Source: Pseudomonas xionganensis
GTDB taxonomy: Bacteria; Pseudomonadota; Gammaproteobacteria; Pseudomonadales; Pseudomonadaceae
Assembly: GCF_009763245.1 (NCBI RefSeq)
Contig: NZ_WKJZ01000003.1
Location: forward strand, 186,001 to 250,000
Direction of reading: 5' to 3'
Length of the DNA: 64,000 nucleotides
Shown here: piece by piece, positions 49,848 to 60,626 of the stretch
Position numbering within the stretch: the stretch's first letter is position 1
How the letters are laid out: every line of letters starts with the position of its first letter
Notes under the pieces: generated by a model
What the model saw: the letters and a program-made list of their open reading frames with translations, nothing else
Database searches by the model: none
What the model was told of the DNA's origin: nothing
Translations under genes and position numbers: made by a program

Positions 49848-50726
49848 ATGCCCTGGTTACAAGTCCGTCTCGCCATTACTCCGGAACAGGCGGAAACCTT
49901 TGAGGATGCCCTGCTGGAAGTGGGCGCCGTCTCGGTAACCTTTATGGACGCCGAAGACCAACCGATTTTCGAGCCGGATCTGGGCACCACACCCCTGTGG
50001 TCGCACACCCACCTGCTCGCCCTGTTCGAGGCCGATACCGATGCCAACGCGGTATTCGCTCACCTGCAGTTGCTGATCGGCAGTGAGCTGCCGGAACACC
50101 AGGCCGAGGTGATTGCCGACCAGGACTGGGAGCGCAGCTGGATGGATGGCTTTAAGCCCATGCGTTTCGGCCAGCGCCTGTGGATCGTGCCAAGCTGGCA
50201 CGCCGCGCCGCAGCCTGAGGCGGTCAATCTGCTGCTCGACCCGGGCCTGGCCTTCGGCACCGGCACCCACCCGACCACTGCGCTGTGCCTGGAATGGCTG
50301 GACGGCCAGAACCTCACCGACTGTAACGTCATCGACTTTGGCTGCGGCTCGGGGATTCTGGCCATCGCCGCCCTGCTGCTCGGCGCGCCCCAGGCCCTGG
50401 GCACCGATATCGACCCTCAGGCACTGGAAGCCTCCCGCGACAACGCCTCGCGCAATGGCATCGAGCCGGCACGTTTCCCGGTCTACCTGCCGGCGGATAT
50501 GCCGCAGCAGCCCGCCGATGTGGTGGTCGCCAATATCCTCGCCGGCCCGCTGGTGGCGCTGGCGCCGCAGATCACCGCGCTGGTCAAGCCCGGCGGGCGC
50601 CTGGCCCTGTCGGGGATCCTCGGCGAACAGGCCGAAGAGGTGCGCGCAGCCTACGCGGCGGCCTTCGACCTCGACCCCACGGCGGAAAAGGATGGTTGGG
50701 TACGGATCAGCGGTATTCGCCGCTGA
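49848..50726 (+). CDS. prmA: Ribosomal protein L11 methyltransferase
   Basis: Trimethylates several amino groups of L11. The 292 residues include the N-terminal substrate-recognition domain ([34 protein letters not shown] is characteristic; core [11 protein letters not shown]) and a Rossmann domain with motif [21 protein letters not shown] (near 162), the FGTGTHPTT loop and NPPY-like [11 protein letters not shown]. The start is the ATG at 49848 with GAGG six bases upstream; the ATG at 49843 is out of frame. Confidence 0.95.
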   Translation: MPWLQVRLAITPEQAETFEDALLEVGAVSVTFMDAEDQPIFEPDLGTTPLWSHTHLLALFEADTDANAVFAHLQLLIGSELPEHQAEVIADQDWERSWMDGFKPMRFGQRLWIVPSWHAAPQPEAVNLLLDPGLAFGTGTHPTTALCLEWLDGQNLTDCNVIDFGCGSGILAIAALLLGAPQALGTDIDPQALEASRDNASRNGIEPARFPVYLPADMPQQPADVVVANILAGPLVALAPQITALVKPGGRLALSGILGEQAEEVRAAYAAAFDLDPTAEKDGWVRISGIRR

Positions 50727-50764
50727 CTGCCGTTTTTTCAGGGACATACGTTAGACTAGGCGCC

Positions 50765-50784
50765 GGCCGACCCCACGGTCGGCC
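50765..50784. repeat. 8-bp hairpin upstream of the zinc-ribbon gene
   Basis: GGCCGACC and GGTCGGCC pair around CCAC in the 88-bp gap after prmA. A T6 run (GTTTTTTC, about 50732-50738) lies upstream rather than after it, so it is not an obvious terminator for prmA. Confidence 0.4.
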
Positions 50785-50814
50785 CTCGCGACCTTCGCCT
50801 GGCCGGATTGCCAC

Positions 50815-52173
50815 ATGACCCAGAGTTACGTCACCCAGTGCCCCCATTGCCGCACCAGCTTTCGCGTCAACCCGACGCAGCTGGCCGCCGCCCATGGAGC
50901 GGTGCGCTGCGGGGCCTGCCTGCATGTGTTCAATGCCGCCCAGCAGCTGCGTGAAAGCGGCGTACTGCCTGCTGCACCCGCCCCCCAGGCAGTCAACAAG
51001 CCGGCGCCGACACCAGAGAAGCCTGCCGCGCCCGTTCGCCCACCTGCCGCACCCGCACCCGCACCCGCACCAAGCCAGGCTGGCAACCCAGCCAAGGCCA
51101 ACGACGATACCCTGTGGATTCATGACGACCTGGATCTGGACGACCTCGACTTGGATGAAGAACTGGCCAAGCTGGAGGCTCAGGAACAGGAGTTTTCCCG
51201 CCAGTTTCTCACCACCGAGGCCGCCCCTCAGCCTGCCGAGCGTCTGCTGCGGGCCAGCGAGGCCGAGCCGGTGGTGGATGAAAGCTGGACCCAGGCCCTG
51301 CTGCACGACAGCCCCGAGCCAATCAAGGCCAGCCCGCCATTACGCACAGTGCACCCCACACCGCCACCAGCGGCCGACGATAAACCCGTACCCGCAGCAA
51401 CCACTAACCGCCCAGCCAGCAACATTAGTGCCGCCGCGCCCGGGCAAGAGCCCCTGGATACGCTCGGTCTGACGGCCGAGATCAGTGACCGCCGCGCCGA
51501 TCACAGCTTCGACACACCGCCCGTGAACGCCCTGCCAGAGCATCCCGAGGCAGATGATGACGTTGAGGACGAAACAGCCCCGCTGCCACCCGACAAGCCC
51601 CAGCGCAACGAACCGGCCCTGCGTGACGACAATCTGTTTGAACTGGACGACGAACCCCTGCAACTCGACTGGCGCCCGCAACAGCGCAAGCCCTGGGGCC
51701 GCTGGCTGGGCTGGAGCCTGCTCAACCTGCTGGGTGCCAGCGCCCTGGCCGGCCAGTATGTGGCCTACAACTTCGAACAGCTGGCGCGCCAGGATCAATA
51801 CCGCCCCTGGTTCGAGCAGCTGTGCCCGGCCATTGGTTGCCAGCTGCCATCCAAGGTCGATATCAGCCAGATCAAGAGCAGCAACCTGGTGGTGCGCAGC
51901 CACCCGCAGTTCTCCGGCGCCCTGGTGGTCGACGCCATCCTGTATAACCGCGCACCCTTTACCCAGCCCTTCCCGCTGCTGGAAATGCGCTTCGCCGATA
52001 TCAACGGCCAGCTGCTGGCCAGCCGCCGCTTCAAACCGGGCGAATACCTGGCCGGTGAACTGGCCGGTCAGGCGCAGATGCCGCCGCAAACGCCCATCCA
52101 TATTTCCATGGACATCCTCGACCCTGGCGCCCAGGCGGTGAACTACAGCCTGAGCTTCCACTCCCCCGAATAG
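50815..52173 (+). CDS. MJ0042-type zinc-ribbon and DUF3426 membrane protein
   Basis: A 452-residue protein with an N-terminal zinc ribbon (QCPHCRTSFRV...VRCGACLHVFNA, residues about 7-43), a long Pro/Ala/acidic disordered linker (about 55-285), one membrane span (about 302-320, LGWSLLNLLGASALAGQYV) and a C-terminal DUF3426 domain outside the cytoplasm (about 335-450). The role is unknown. The linker includes a Pro-Ala repeat (APAPAPAPS). Between prmA and dusB-fis is its usual place in Pseudomonas. Confidence 0.85.
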   Translation: MTQSYVTQCPHCRTSFRVNPTQLAAAHGAVRCGACLHVFNAAQQLRESGVLPAAPAPQAVNKPAPTPEKPAAPVRPPAAPAPAPAPSQAGNPAKANDDTLWIHDDLDLDDLDLDEELAKLEAQEQEFSRQFLTTEAAPQPAERLLRASEAEPVVDESWTQALLHDSPEPIKASPPLRTVHPTPPPAADDKPVPAATTNRPASNISAAAPGQEPLDTLGLTAEISDRRADHSFDTPPVNALPEHPEADDDVEDETAPLPPDKPQRNEPALRDDNLFELDDEPLQLDWRPQQRKPWGRWLGWSLLNLLGASALAGQYVAYNFEQLARQDQYRPWFEQLCPAIGCQLPSKVDISQIKSSNLVVRSHPQFSGALVVDAILYNRAPFTQPFPLLEMRFADINGQLLASRRFKPGEYLAGELAGQAQMPPQTPIHISMDILDPGAQAVNYSLSFHSPE

Positions 52174-52277
52174 TGCGCGCCAGACCCGGGATGACCGCCT
52201 GTCCAAACCCTCAGGCATAAGCCGACAGCTGTTCAGAATTTGTTCAAAACAGCCTTTATCCGGTCATCCAGAGCAGG

Positions 52278-52283
52278 TATGAT
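52278..52283 (+). promoter_or_regulatory. Candidate -10 box for dusB-fis
   Basis: TATGAT lies 63 bases upstream of dusB, with a poor -35 (TTTATC) 17 bases before it. A short C/T tract follows. Growth-phase control of dusB-fis is known in enterobacteria; nothing here proves it. Confidence 0.3.
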
Positions 52284-52345
52284 CTCCCCCCTTTTCGAAC
52301 TCTCCTATTGGTCTCAACAGCACGTCTCTTGAGCAGGGAAGCCCT

Positions 52346-53344
52346 ATGTCGGCGCTATGCATCGGCCCCTACACACTGCCCAACTCGCTGATCCTCGCCC
52401 CCATGGCGGGCGTCACCGATCAGCCGTTCCGCCAGCTGTGCAAACGCCTGGGTGCCGGCCTGGTGGTGTCGGAGATGGTCACCAGTGATACGCGCCTGTG
52501 GCACACCCGCAAGTCGAGTCTGCGCATGATTCACAGCGGCGATGCCGAACCGCGCTCGGTACAGATCGCCGGCGGCGACCCCGAGATGCTCGCCGAAGCG
52601 GCGCGGCGCAATGTGGAACTGGGCGCACAGATCATCGATATCAATATGGGCTGCCCGGCCAAGAAGGTCTGCAACAAGGCCGCCGGCTCCGCCCTGCTCA
52701 AGGACGAAGCCCTGGTGCGCGACATCGTCCAGGCGGTGGTCGCCGCGGTGGACGTACCGGTCACCCTGAAAATCCGCACCGGCTGGGACCGCCAGAACAA
52801 AAACGGCGTGACCGTAGCCAGAATTGCCGAAGACGCCGGCATCCAGGCCCTGGCCGTGCATGGTCGCACCCGTGCCGACCTGTACACCGGCGAAGCCGAG
52901 TACGACACCATCGCCGCGATCAAACAGGCGGTGTCGATTCCGGTGCTGGCCAATGGCGATATCGACTCACCGCACAAGGCCCGCGCCGTGCTTGCCGCCA
53001 CCGGCGCCGATGGCCTGCTGATCGGCCGCGCCGCCCAGGGCCGGCCGTGGATTTTCCGCGAAATCGAGCATTTCCTGCGTACCGGCCAGCAGCTGCCGGC
53101 ACCCAGCCTGCTCGAAGTGGAACACATTCTGCTAGAGCACCTGACGGCACTGCACGCCTTCTATGGCGATGTAATGGGCGTGCGCATCGCCCGCAAGCAT
53201 GTCGGCTGGTATCTCGCAACCCTGCCGGGCGCCAGGGAGTTTCGCGCCCAGTTCAACCGTCTAGACAGTACGGACGCGCAGTACACCAACGTTCGCCAGT
53301 TTTTCCGCGAACGCCATAACAACGGAGAAGGGGTGGCCGCATGA
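52346..53344 (+). CDS. dusB: tRNA-dihydrouridine synthase B
   Basis: FMN-dependent reduction of uridine 17 (and neighbours) in tRNA. The 332 residues show [15 protein letters not shown] (near 17-31), the [21 protein letters not shown] active-site loop with catalytic Cys near 109, KIRTGWD, and [10 protein letters not shown] / [18 protein letters not shown] near the C-terminal barrel. Its stop overlaps the fis ATG (ATGA), the classical dusB-fis operon. Confidence 0.96.
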   Translation: MSALCIGPYTLPNSLILAPMAGVTDQPFRQLCKRLGAGLVVSEMVTSDTRLWHTRKSSLRMIHSGDAEPRSVQIAGGDPEMLAEAARRNVELGAQIIDINMGCPAKKVCNKAAGSALLKDEALVRDIVQAVVAAVDVPVTLKIRTGWDRQNKNGVTVARIAEDAGIQALAVHGRTRADLYTGEAEYDTIAAIKQAVSIPVLANGDIDSPHKARAVLAATGADGLLIGRAAQGRPWIFREIEHFLRTGQQLPAPSLLEVEHILLEHLTALHAFYGDVMGVRIARKHVGWYLATLPGAREFRAQFNRLDSTDAQYTNVRQFFRERHNNGEGVAA

Positions 53345-53661
53345 CGTTGATGACCGAGACTTTAGTAATTGGAAGTGCACCCGTGAGTGACAACAGCAGT
53401 TTGAAGCAGCACCTGAGCACCGCCAGCGACGAGGGTCAGACCCTGCGCGGCGCAGTGGAAAAGGCCCTGCATAACTATTTTGCCCATCTTGAGGGCGCGG
53501 ACGTCACCGACGTTTACAACCTGGTGCTCAGCGAAGTGGAAGCGCCCCTGCTGGAAAGCGTGATGAATTACGTCAAGGGCAACCAGACCAAGGCCTCCGA
53601 ACTGCTCGGCCTGAATCGCGGCACCCTGCGCAAGAAGCTCAAGCAGTACGACCTGCTCTGA
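53341..53661 (+). CDS. fis: DNA-bending nucleoid protein Fis
   Basis: Homodimeric nucleoid factor and transcription regulator. The 106 residues include the dimerisation helices ([29 protein letters not shown]) and the C-terminal helix-turn-helix [31 protein letters not shown] end (core [15 protein letters not shown]). The start overlaps dusB by four bases, and the first 14 codons before [11 protein letters not shown] could be an optional extension. A strong terminator follows. Confidence 0.97.
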   Translation: MTLMTETLVIGSAPVSDNSSLKQHLSTASDEGQTLRGAVEKALHNYFAHLEGADVTDVYNLVLSEVEAPLLESVMNYVKGNQTKASELLGLNRGTLRKKLKQYDLL

Positions 53662-53674
53662 CCCTGAACTCCCG

Positions 53675-53705
53675 AAAAGGGCGGCCCACCTGAGCCGCCT
53701 TTTTT
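53675..53705 (+). terminator. Intrinsic terminator of dusB-fis
   Basis: AAAAGGGCGGC (53675-53685) pairs, with one G-T wobble, with GCCGCCTTTTT (53694-53704), forming a GC-rich stem running into a T6 tract. It lies 14 bases after the fis stop. Confidence 0.88.
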
Positions 53706-53741
53706 GCTGATATTTCCTCTGCAGCTCTGATGGACTCTGAA

Positions 53742-55349
<1,608 letters not shown>

Positions 55350-55356
55350 TTGACTG

Positions 55357-55440
55357 GTGGATGGCTTCGGCCATCCACCCTACATCGCTTCATCGCGACC
55401 TCGAAATTCGTAGGGTGGATAACGCTTTGCTTATCCACCA
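55357..55440. repeat. GGTGGAT hairpins between purH and purD (repeat family B)
   Basis: GGTGGATGGC-ttcg-GCCATCCACC (55357-55380) has a TTCG tetraloop, and GTAGGGTGGATAA (55411-55423) pairs with TTATCCACC (55432-55440). CCACCCTAC (about 55376-55384) also pairs with GTAGGGTGG (55411-55419). It occupies most of the purH-purD gap and may adjust their relative expression. Confidence 0.8.
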
Positions 55441-55476
55441 AACGGGCCCCAGGCCCGCCTCCTGAAGGAGAATGCA

Positions 55477-56766
55477 ATGAACGTATTGATCATCGGCAGC
55501 GGCGGTCGTGAGCACGCCCTGGCCTGGAAAGTGGCACAGGACAAGCGCGTCGAAAAAGTCTTCGTCGCCCCGGGCAACGCCGGCACCGCCACCGAAGCCA
55601 AGTGCGAGAACGTCGCCATCGACGTGCTGGCCATCGAGCAGTTGGCCGACTTCGCCGAGCAGAACGTGCAGCTGACCATCGTCGGCCCCGAGGCGCCGCT
55701 GGTGAAGGGTGTGGTCGACCTGTTCCGCACTCGCGGACTGGACATCTTCGGCCCCACCGCCGCCGCCGCCCAACTGGAAGGCTCCAAGGCTTTCACCAAG
55801 GACTTCCTCGCCCGTCACGCGATCCCCACCGCCGATTACCAGAACTTCACCGAAGTCGAGCCGGCCCTGGCCTACCTGCGCGAGAAAGGTGCGCCGATCG
55901 TGATCAAGGCCGACGGCCTGGCCGCCGGTAAAGGCGTGATCGTCGCCATGACCCTGCAGGAAGCCGAAGAGGCCGTGCGCGATATGCTCGCCGGCAATGC
56001 CTTTGGCGAAGCCGGTTCGCGCGTGGTCATTGAAGAATTCCTCGACGGTGAAGAAGCCAGCTTTATCGTGATGGTCGACGGCGAGAACGTGCTGCCGATG
56101 GCCACCAGCCAGGACCACAAGCGCGTCGGCGACGCCGATACCGGCCCCAACACCGGCGGCATGGGTGCCTATTCGCCGGCTCCGGTGGTCACCGCCGAGG
56201 TGCATCAGCGGGTCATGGACGAGGTCATCTACCCCACCGTGCGCGGCATGGCCAGCGAAGGCAACGTCTACACCGGCTTCCTCTACGCCGGCCTGATGAT
56301 CGACAAGGCCGGCAAGCCCAAGGTCATCGAGTTCAACTGCCGCTTCGGCGACCCGGAAACCCAGCCGATCATGTGCCGCCTGGAAAGCTCCCTGGTGCTG
56401 CTGGTCGAGGCGGCCCTGGCCAAGGCCCTGGACAAGGTCGAAGCCACCTGGGATCCGCGCCCCACTGTCGGCGTGGTTCTGGCCGCCGGTGGCTACCCGG
56501 GCGACTACGCCAAGGGCGATGTCATCATCGGTCTGGATGAAGCCGCCCAGCTCGACGGCAAGGTGTTCCATGCCGGTACCGCGCTGAAAGATGGCCAGAT
56601 CGTCACCGCCGGCGGCCGCGTACTCTGCGCCACCGCCATCGGTCGCACGGTGGCCGAAGCCCAAGAGCAGGCCTATCGCCTGGCCGGGAAGATCCGCTGG
56701 GAGGGTATGTTCCACCGCAACGATATCGGCTATCGGGCCATTGCCCGCGAACGCGGCGAGGCCTGA
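55477..56766 (+). CDS. purD: Phosphoribosylamine-glycine ligase
   Basis: ATP-grasp ligase making GAR, the second step of purine synthesis. The 429 residues show [18 protein letters not shown], the ATP-grasp core [17 protein letters not shown] (near 142-158), [18 protein letters not shown] and [12 protein letters not shown], and the metal site [12 protein letters not shown] (near 285). GAAGGAG lies seven bases before the ATG. Its stop codon is immediately followed, sharing one base, by the palindromic element at 56766. Confidence 0.97.
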   Translation: MNVLIIGSGGREHALAWKVAQDKRVEKVFVAPGNAGTATEAKCENVAIDVLAIEQLADFAEQNVQLTIVGPEAPLVKGVVDLFRTRGLDIFGPTAAAAQLEGSKAFTKDFLARHAIPTADYQNFTEVEPALAYLREKGAPIVIKADGLAAGKGVIVAMTLQEAEEAVRDMLAGNAFGEAGSRVVIEEFLDGEEASFIVMVDGENVLPMATSQDHKRVGDADTGPNTGGMGAYSPAPVVTAEVHQRVMDEVIYPTVRGMASEGNVYTGFLYAGLMIDKAGKPKVIEFNCRFGDPETQPIMCRLESSLVLLVEAALAKALDKVEATWDPRPTVGVVLAAGGYPGDYAKGDVIIGLDEAAQLDGKVFHAGTALKDGQIVTAGGRVLCATAIGRTVAEAQEQAYRLAGKIRWEGMFHRNDIGYRAIARERGEA

Positions 56767-56906
56767 GAGCCTATTTACGACCGGCTGTGCGTCGGTCCTA
56801 CTGCGTTAAAAACAGGCTCGAAATGCTCATGTACACCAGTACACTCCGCTTCCTCGCCCGTTTTTGCCTTGTAGGGCCCTAGCTCGCACGATCGTAATCA
56901 GGCTCT
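56766..56906 (+). repeat. Dispersed 141-bp structured palindrome, copy 3 (repeat family A)
   Basis: Ends AGAGCCTATTTACGA (56766-56780) and TCGTAATCAGGCTCT (56892-56906), 13 of 15 paired. It shares core CTGCGTTAAAA, AAATGCTCATGTAC, GTACACTCCGCTTCCTCG and AGCTCGC. Arms AAAAACaGGC/GCCcGTTTTT and TGTAC/GTACA pair internally. Confidence 0.85.
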
Positions 56907-56932
56907 AATCGATAATCTGGCGGTAAAGCATG

Positions 56933-56958
56933 CAAAGGTGGCAATTTGGCCACCTTTG
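56933..56958. terminator. 10-bp stem-loop between purD and retS
   Basis: CAAAGGTGGC (56933-56942) and GCCACCTTTG (56949-56958) pair perfectly around AATTTG. Only TC-A follows, so termination efficiency is uncertain, but it is well placed to insulate retS from purine genes. Confidence 0.55.
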
Positions 56959-56985
56959 TCATACTTAAGCCTCATGCAGCTTGGC

Positions 56986-56991
56986 TATAAT
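56986..56991 (+). promoter_or_regulatory. -10 box of the retS promoter
   Basis: A perfect TATAAT 30 bases before the retS GTG, giving a predicted start near 56998 and a 24-nt leader. The -35 region is poor (ACTTAA at 17 bp). Upstream in-frame ATGs (56938 and 56974) precede this box, which helps set the gene start. Confidence 0.5.
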
Positions 56992-57021
56992 CCGATCACT
57001 AACTTGCGAAGGGAATTCACT

Positions 57022-59802
57022 GTGCGCCGGCTGAGGAACGCCTCCTACCTGCTGATCAGCCTGCTGCTGATGGCACTCGCCACAGTGCCCGTCCAGGCCG
57101 AGGAACAGGCTATCTGGTCGGCGCTGGCCGATCCCGAAGCGCGCCTGCAGCTTGATGATGTGCGCACCCCACGGCAAGCCGCACGCTTTATCCCGACCCA
57201 GCTCAATGACCTCTACACCCCGGGCAACAATGCCGCCCTGTGGCTGCATCACCGCCTGCCGGCCAATTCCGAAGCCCAGCTGTTGCGGGTATTTGCCCCC
57301 TTTCTGGCCTACCTCGACCTCTATGTGCTGAAGGGTGACGAACTGGTTGGCCAGACCCATACCGGCAACCAGCTGCCCTTCTCCAGCCGCCCCGTGGCCA
57401 GCCGCGATTTCCTCCTGCCACTGCCCCAGGCCGATGCGCCGCTGGATATCTATCTACGCCTGGCCTCGGAACATGCCCTGCGCCCCAGCATCAGCCTGCA
57501 GAGTAGCCACAGCGCCGCCGCCGACGACTCGCGCCCACTGCTCTTCGGCCTGCTGCTCGGCTGTCTGGCCATGCTGCTGGCCTACAACCTGGTGCGTTAT
57601 TACTACACCCGCGCCGCCAGCGGCCTGTGGCTGGCCGCCACCCAGGCCTGCCAGCTGCTGGCTGCCATCAGCCTGCTGGGCATCAGCACCCCCTGGCTGA
57701 GCGACTGGCAGAGCCTGCAGCCGCAGATCGTCAACCTGGCCATGCTGGCAGCGATGATCTGCGCCCTGTGCTTTACCAACAGCTTCTTCCATCAGGTCTG
57801 CCCCGCCACCCTGCACCGCCACCTGCTCAATGCCGAAGCCCTGCTGATTGCAGCGCTGTTCGTGGTGCTGCTGGTGGCCAGCGATCTGCAGTCCAACCAG
57901 CTGGTGTATGTGCTGAGTGCCATCACCGCACTGAGCATCCTGACGGTGGCCCTGCTGCACTGGCATCACGGCTACCGACCCGCTCGCCTGTTCAGCCTGG
58001 CTGTACTGCTGTTCTGCGTGACCTTTGTCGGCACCCTGCCGGTATTTTTCGGCCGCTGGGCCATTCAGGCCGACTGGCTGGCTTACGGCCTGCTGGTGGT
58101 TGTGGTGATCTGTGGTTTTATCCTCAGCATGGCCCTCAGCGAACGCCAGCGGCGCATCATGCAGGAGCAGTTCAGCAGCAGCCGTGACCTGGCGGCCAGT
58201 ACTGCCGAGCTCAAGGCCAAGGCCGAGTTCCTGGCCAAGATCAGCCATGAAATCCGCACCCCGATGAACGGCGTGCTGGGCATGACCGAGCTGCTCCTGG
58301 GTACGCCACTGTCGGCCAAGCAGCGCGACTATGTGCAGACCATCCACAGCTCGGGTAATGAGCTGCTGACCCTGATCAACGAGATTCTCGACATTTCCAA
58401 GCTCGAATCCGGGCAGATCGAACTGGATGATGTGCAGTTCGACCTCAATGCCCTGATCGAGGACTGCCTGGACATCTTCCGCGCCAAGGCCGAGCAGCAG
58501 AAGGTGGAGCTGATCAGCTTTATCCAGCCCCAGGTCCCCCGGGTGATCAGTGGTGACCCGACCCGCCTGCGTCAGGTGGTGCTGAGCCTCTTGGACAATG
58601 CCTTCAAGCAGACCGACGAAGGCGAGATCCTGCTGGTGGTGGCCCTGGAGACCGACAAGGCCCAGCCGCGCCTGCGCATCGCCGTGCAGGACAGCGGCAA
58701 ACCCCTGGATGCCAACGAGCGTGACGCCCTGCTCAACGCCGAACTGCACAGCAAGGACTTCCTCGCCGCCACCAAGCTGGGCGGTCGCCTGGGCCTGATC
58801 ATCGCCCGCCAGCTGGTGCGTCTGATGGAAGGCGAGTTCGGCATCCAGGGCAGCAGCAACCAGGGCTCGACCCTGTGGCTCAGCCTGCCGCTGGATGCCG
58901 CGCGCCTGGAGCAGCCGAGCGCGGATCTGGAAACCTCGCTGCAAGGCGCACGCCTGCTGGTGGTGGACGATAACGACACCTGCCGCAAGGTGCTGGTGCA
59001 GCAGTGCACGGCCTGGGGCCTGCAGGTCAGCGCCGTGCCCTCGGGCAAGGAGGCCCTGGCCCTGCTGCGCACCAAGGCGCATATGCGCGAGTATTTCGAC
59101 GCCGTGCTGCTGGATCAGGACATGCCCGGCATGAGCGGCATGCAGCTGGCCGCGCGGATCAAGGAAGACCCCAACCTCAACCACGACATCCTGGTGATCA
59201 TGCTCACCGGCATCAGCAATGCGCCGAGCAAGATCATCGCGCGCAACGCCGGGATCAAGCGCATCCTGGCCAAGCCGGTGGCCGGCTATGCGCTCAAGGC
59301 CACATTGGCCGACGAACTGGCCCAGCGCGGCAACGGCAGCCCCAGCCAGTTCACCCCCACCCAGGTCAGCGAACCGCTCAATGTACCGAGCGACTTCCGC
59401 ATTCTGGTGGCCGAAGACAACAGCATCTCCACCAAGGTCATCCGTGGCATGCTCGGCAAGCTCAACCTCAAGCCGGATACCGCCAGCAACGGCGAGGAAG
59501 CCCTGACCGCGATGAAGGCCCAGCACTACGACCTGGTGCTGATGGACTGCGAGATGCCGGTGCTCGATGGCTTCTCCGCCACCGAACAACTGCGCGCCTG
59601 GGAAGCCGCCGAACGGCGCGAGCGCACCCCGGTGGTGGCACTGACCGCGCATATCCTCGCCGAACACAAGGAGCGCGCGCGCCAGGTCGGCATGGACGGC
59701 CATATGTCCAAGCCGGTGGAGCTGTCGCAACTGCGCGACCTGATCGAATACTGGATCGGCGAACGGGAAGTCCGCCGTCAGCGCGCCAGCCTGCCCCTTT
59801 AA
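57022..59802 (+). CDS. retS: Hybrid sensor kinase RetS
   Basis: Controls the acute/sessile switch by antagonising GacS. The 926 residues have a signal sequence (1-25), a 7TMR-DISM extracellular domain (about 35-155), seven membrane spans (about 170-370), HisKA with His409 in KISHEIRTPMNG, an ATPase region, and two receivers with phosphoacceptors Asp698 (LLDQDMPGM) and Asp842 (LMDCEMPVLDG). The ATPase G1 box reads DSGKPL, lacking the second Gly of DxGxG, though GGRLGLIIA is kept. The start is GTG at 57022 because AAGGGA lies seven bases before it and TATAAT lies between it and earlier ATGs. It is the usual neighbour of marC and urt genes in P. aeruginosa. Confidence 0.94.
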   Translation: MRRLRNASYLLISLLLMALATVPVQAEEQAIWSALADPEARLQLDDVRTPRQAARFIPTQLNDLYTPGNNAALWLHHRLPANSEAQLLRVFAPFLAYLDLYVLKGDELVGQTHTGNQLPFSSRPVASRDFLLPLPQADAPLDIYLRLASEHALRPSISLQSSHSAAADDSRPLLFGLLLGCLAMLLAYNLVRYYYTRAASGLWLAATQACQLLAAISLLGISTPWLSDWQSLQPQIVNLAMLAAMICALCFTNSFFHQVCPATLHRHLLNAEALLIAALFVVLLVASDLQSNQLVYVLSAITALSILTVALLHWHHGYRPARLFSLAVLLFCVTFVGTLPVFFGRWAIQADWLAYGLLVVVVICGFILSMALSERQRRIMQEQFSSSRDLAASTAELKAKAEFLAKISHEIRTPMNGVLGMTELLLGTPLSAKQRDYVQTIHSSGNELLTLINEILDISKLESGQIELDDVQFDLNALIEDCLDIFRAKAEQQKVELISFIQPQVPRVISGDPTRLRQVVLSLLDNAFKQTDEGEILLVVALETDKAQPRLRIAVQDSGKPLDANERDALLNAELHSKDFLAATKLGGRLGLIIARQLVRLMEGEFGIQGSSNQGSTLWLSLPLDAARLEQPSADLETSLQGARLLVVDDNDTCRKVLVQQCTAWGLQVSAVPSGKEALALLRTKAHMREYFDAVLLDQDMPGMSGMQLAARIKEDPNLNHDILVIMLTGISNAPSKIIARNAGIKRILAKPVAGYALKATLADELAQRGNGSPSQFTPTQVSEPLNVPSDFRILVAEDNSISTKVIRGMLGKLNLKPDTASNGEEALTAMKAQHYDLVLMDCEMPVLDGFSATEQLRAWEAAERRERTPVVALTAHILAEHKERARQVGMDGHMSKPVELSQLRDLIEYWIGEREVRRQRASLPL

Positions 59803-59831
59803 GCCCACCTGATCACACCCAAAGAGTTGCC

Positions 59832-60428
59832 ATGGCCGTCGAGTTGTCCAGCCTGTATCTGAAACTTCTGGTGCTCTATAGCCCCTTCTTCGTGCTGTCC
59901 TGCTTTATCGGCCTCAGCCGCGGCTACACCCTCAAGGAGCGCAAGCGCCTGGCCTGGAAGGTGGCCGCCGGGGTGCTGGTGGCCAGCGTGCTGCTGTACC
60001 TGTTCGGCAAGCACATCTTCACCCTGTTCGGCATCACCATCGACGCCTTCCGCATCGGCGCGGGCAGCGTGCTGTTTATCTCGGCCCTGGGCATGGCCCA
60101 GGGCAAGTCGGCGGTGCAGAGCGACAACGTGCAGCAGGACGTGACCATCGTGCCGCTGACCATCCCCCTGACCGTCGGCCCTGGCACCATCGGCGCCCTT
60201 CTGCTGATGGGCGCCAGCCAGCCGGAGTGGAGCGACAAGCTGCTGGCCCTGGTCGCCATCGCCCTGGCCAGCCTGACCGTGGGCGTGGTGCTGTACCTGG
60301 CCAACCAGTTCGAGCGCCTGCTGGGCGATCAGGGCCTGCAGATCGTCAGCCGCCTGATGGGCCTGTTTGTCTGCGCCCTGGCCGCGCAAATCATCTTTAC
60401 CGGGGTGAAAAACTACCTGTCGCTCTAA
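59832..60428 (+). CDS. MarC family membrane protein
   Basis: A 198-residue inner-membrane protein with six predicted spans (FFVLSCFIGLSRGYTLKERKRLAWKVA at the N-terminus, VPLTIPLTVGPGTIGALLL in the middle, IVSRLMGLFVCALAAQIIFTGVKNYL at the end). The MarC/UPF0056 family has no proven transport substrate; the early link to multiple antibiotic resistance was withdrawn for E. coli MarC. It starts 29 bases after retS and may share its transcript. Confidence 0.9.
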   Translation: MAVELSSLYLKLLVLYSPFFVLSCFIGLSRGYTLKERKRLAWKVAAGVLVASVLLYLFGKHIFTLFGITIDAFRIGAGSVLFISALGMAQGKSAVQSDNVQQDVTIVPLTIPLTVGPGTIGALLLMGASQPEWSDKLLALVAIALASLTVGVVLYLANQFERLLGDQGLQIVSRLMGLFVCALAAQIIFTGVKNYLSL

Positions 60429-60430
60429 AG

Positions 60431-60445
60431 CGGTGCAGCGCACCG
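60431..60445. repeat. Short palindrome CGGTGC-AGC-GCACCG
   Basis: A 6-bp perfect stem just after the marC stop. It could end marC mRNA, or be a second, non-canonically spaced NtrC-like half-site pair (GGTGC/GCACC). Confidence 0.35.
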
Positions 60446-60472
60446 ACAACTTCACACAATCCCTCGCCACAC

Positions 60473-60487
60473 GCACCAAAGCGGCGC
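60473..60487 (+). promoter_or_regulatory. Candidate NtrC enhancer site
   Basis: GCACC-AAAGC-GGCGC matches the NtrC consensus GCACC-N5-GGTGC at 9 of 10 positions. It lies about 100 bases upstream of the predicted urtA transcription start, a normal enhancer distance for a sigma-54 promoter. Confidence 0.55.
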
Positions 60488-60553
60488 AAGGCCCTTTCCA
60501 AGAGCCGCTTGAAAAATCAAACAACTCCAAGCAGAACAATGGCTTGGAGATCT

Positions 60554-60568
60554 TGGCACGGATGCTGC
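60554..60568 (+). promoter_or_regulatory. Sigma-54 (-24/-12) promoter of urtA
   Basis: TGGCACG-GATG-CTGC matches the consensus TGGCACG-N4-TTGC, with the invariant GG and GC at the required spacing. A start near 60580 would leave a leader of about 47 nt before urtA. This fits nitrogen-limitation control of urea uptake. Confidence 0.72.
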
Positions 60569-60626
60569 CATTGGACTGACGACCCTCTTCTGGTCTCTCC
60601 CAATCGTTGCGCACGGAGCCATAACA

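Noticed and set aside
57454..59808. A 784-codon minus-strand open frame antisense to retS
   Set aside because: RetS motifs are unambiguous; the antisense product is compositionally biased and has no start signal.
59004..59831. Long upstream extension of the MarC gene
   Set aside because: It reads through retS in another frame; the MarC family starts at MAVELSS (59832).
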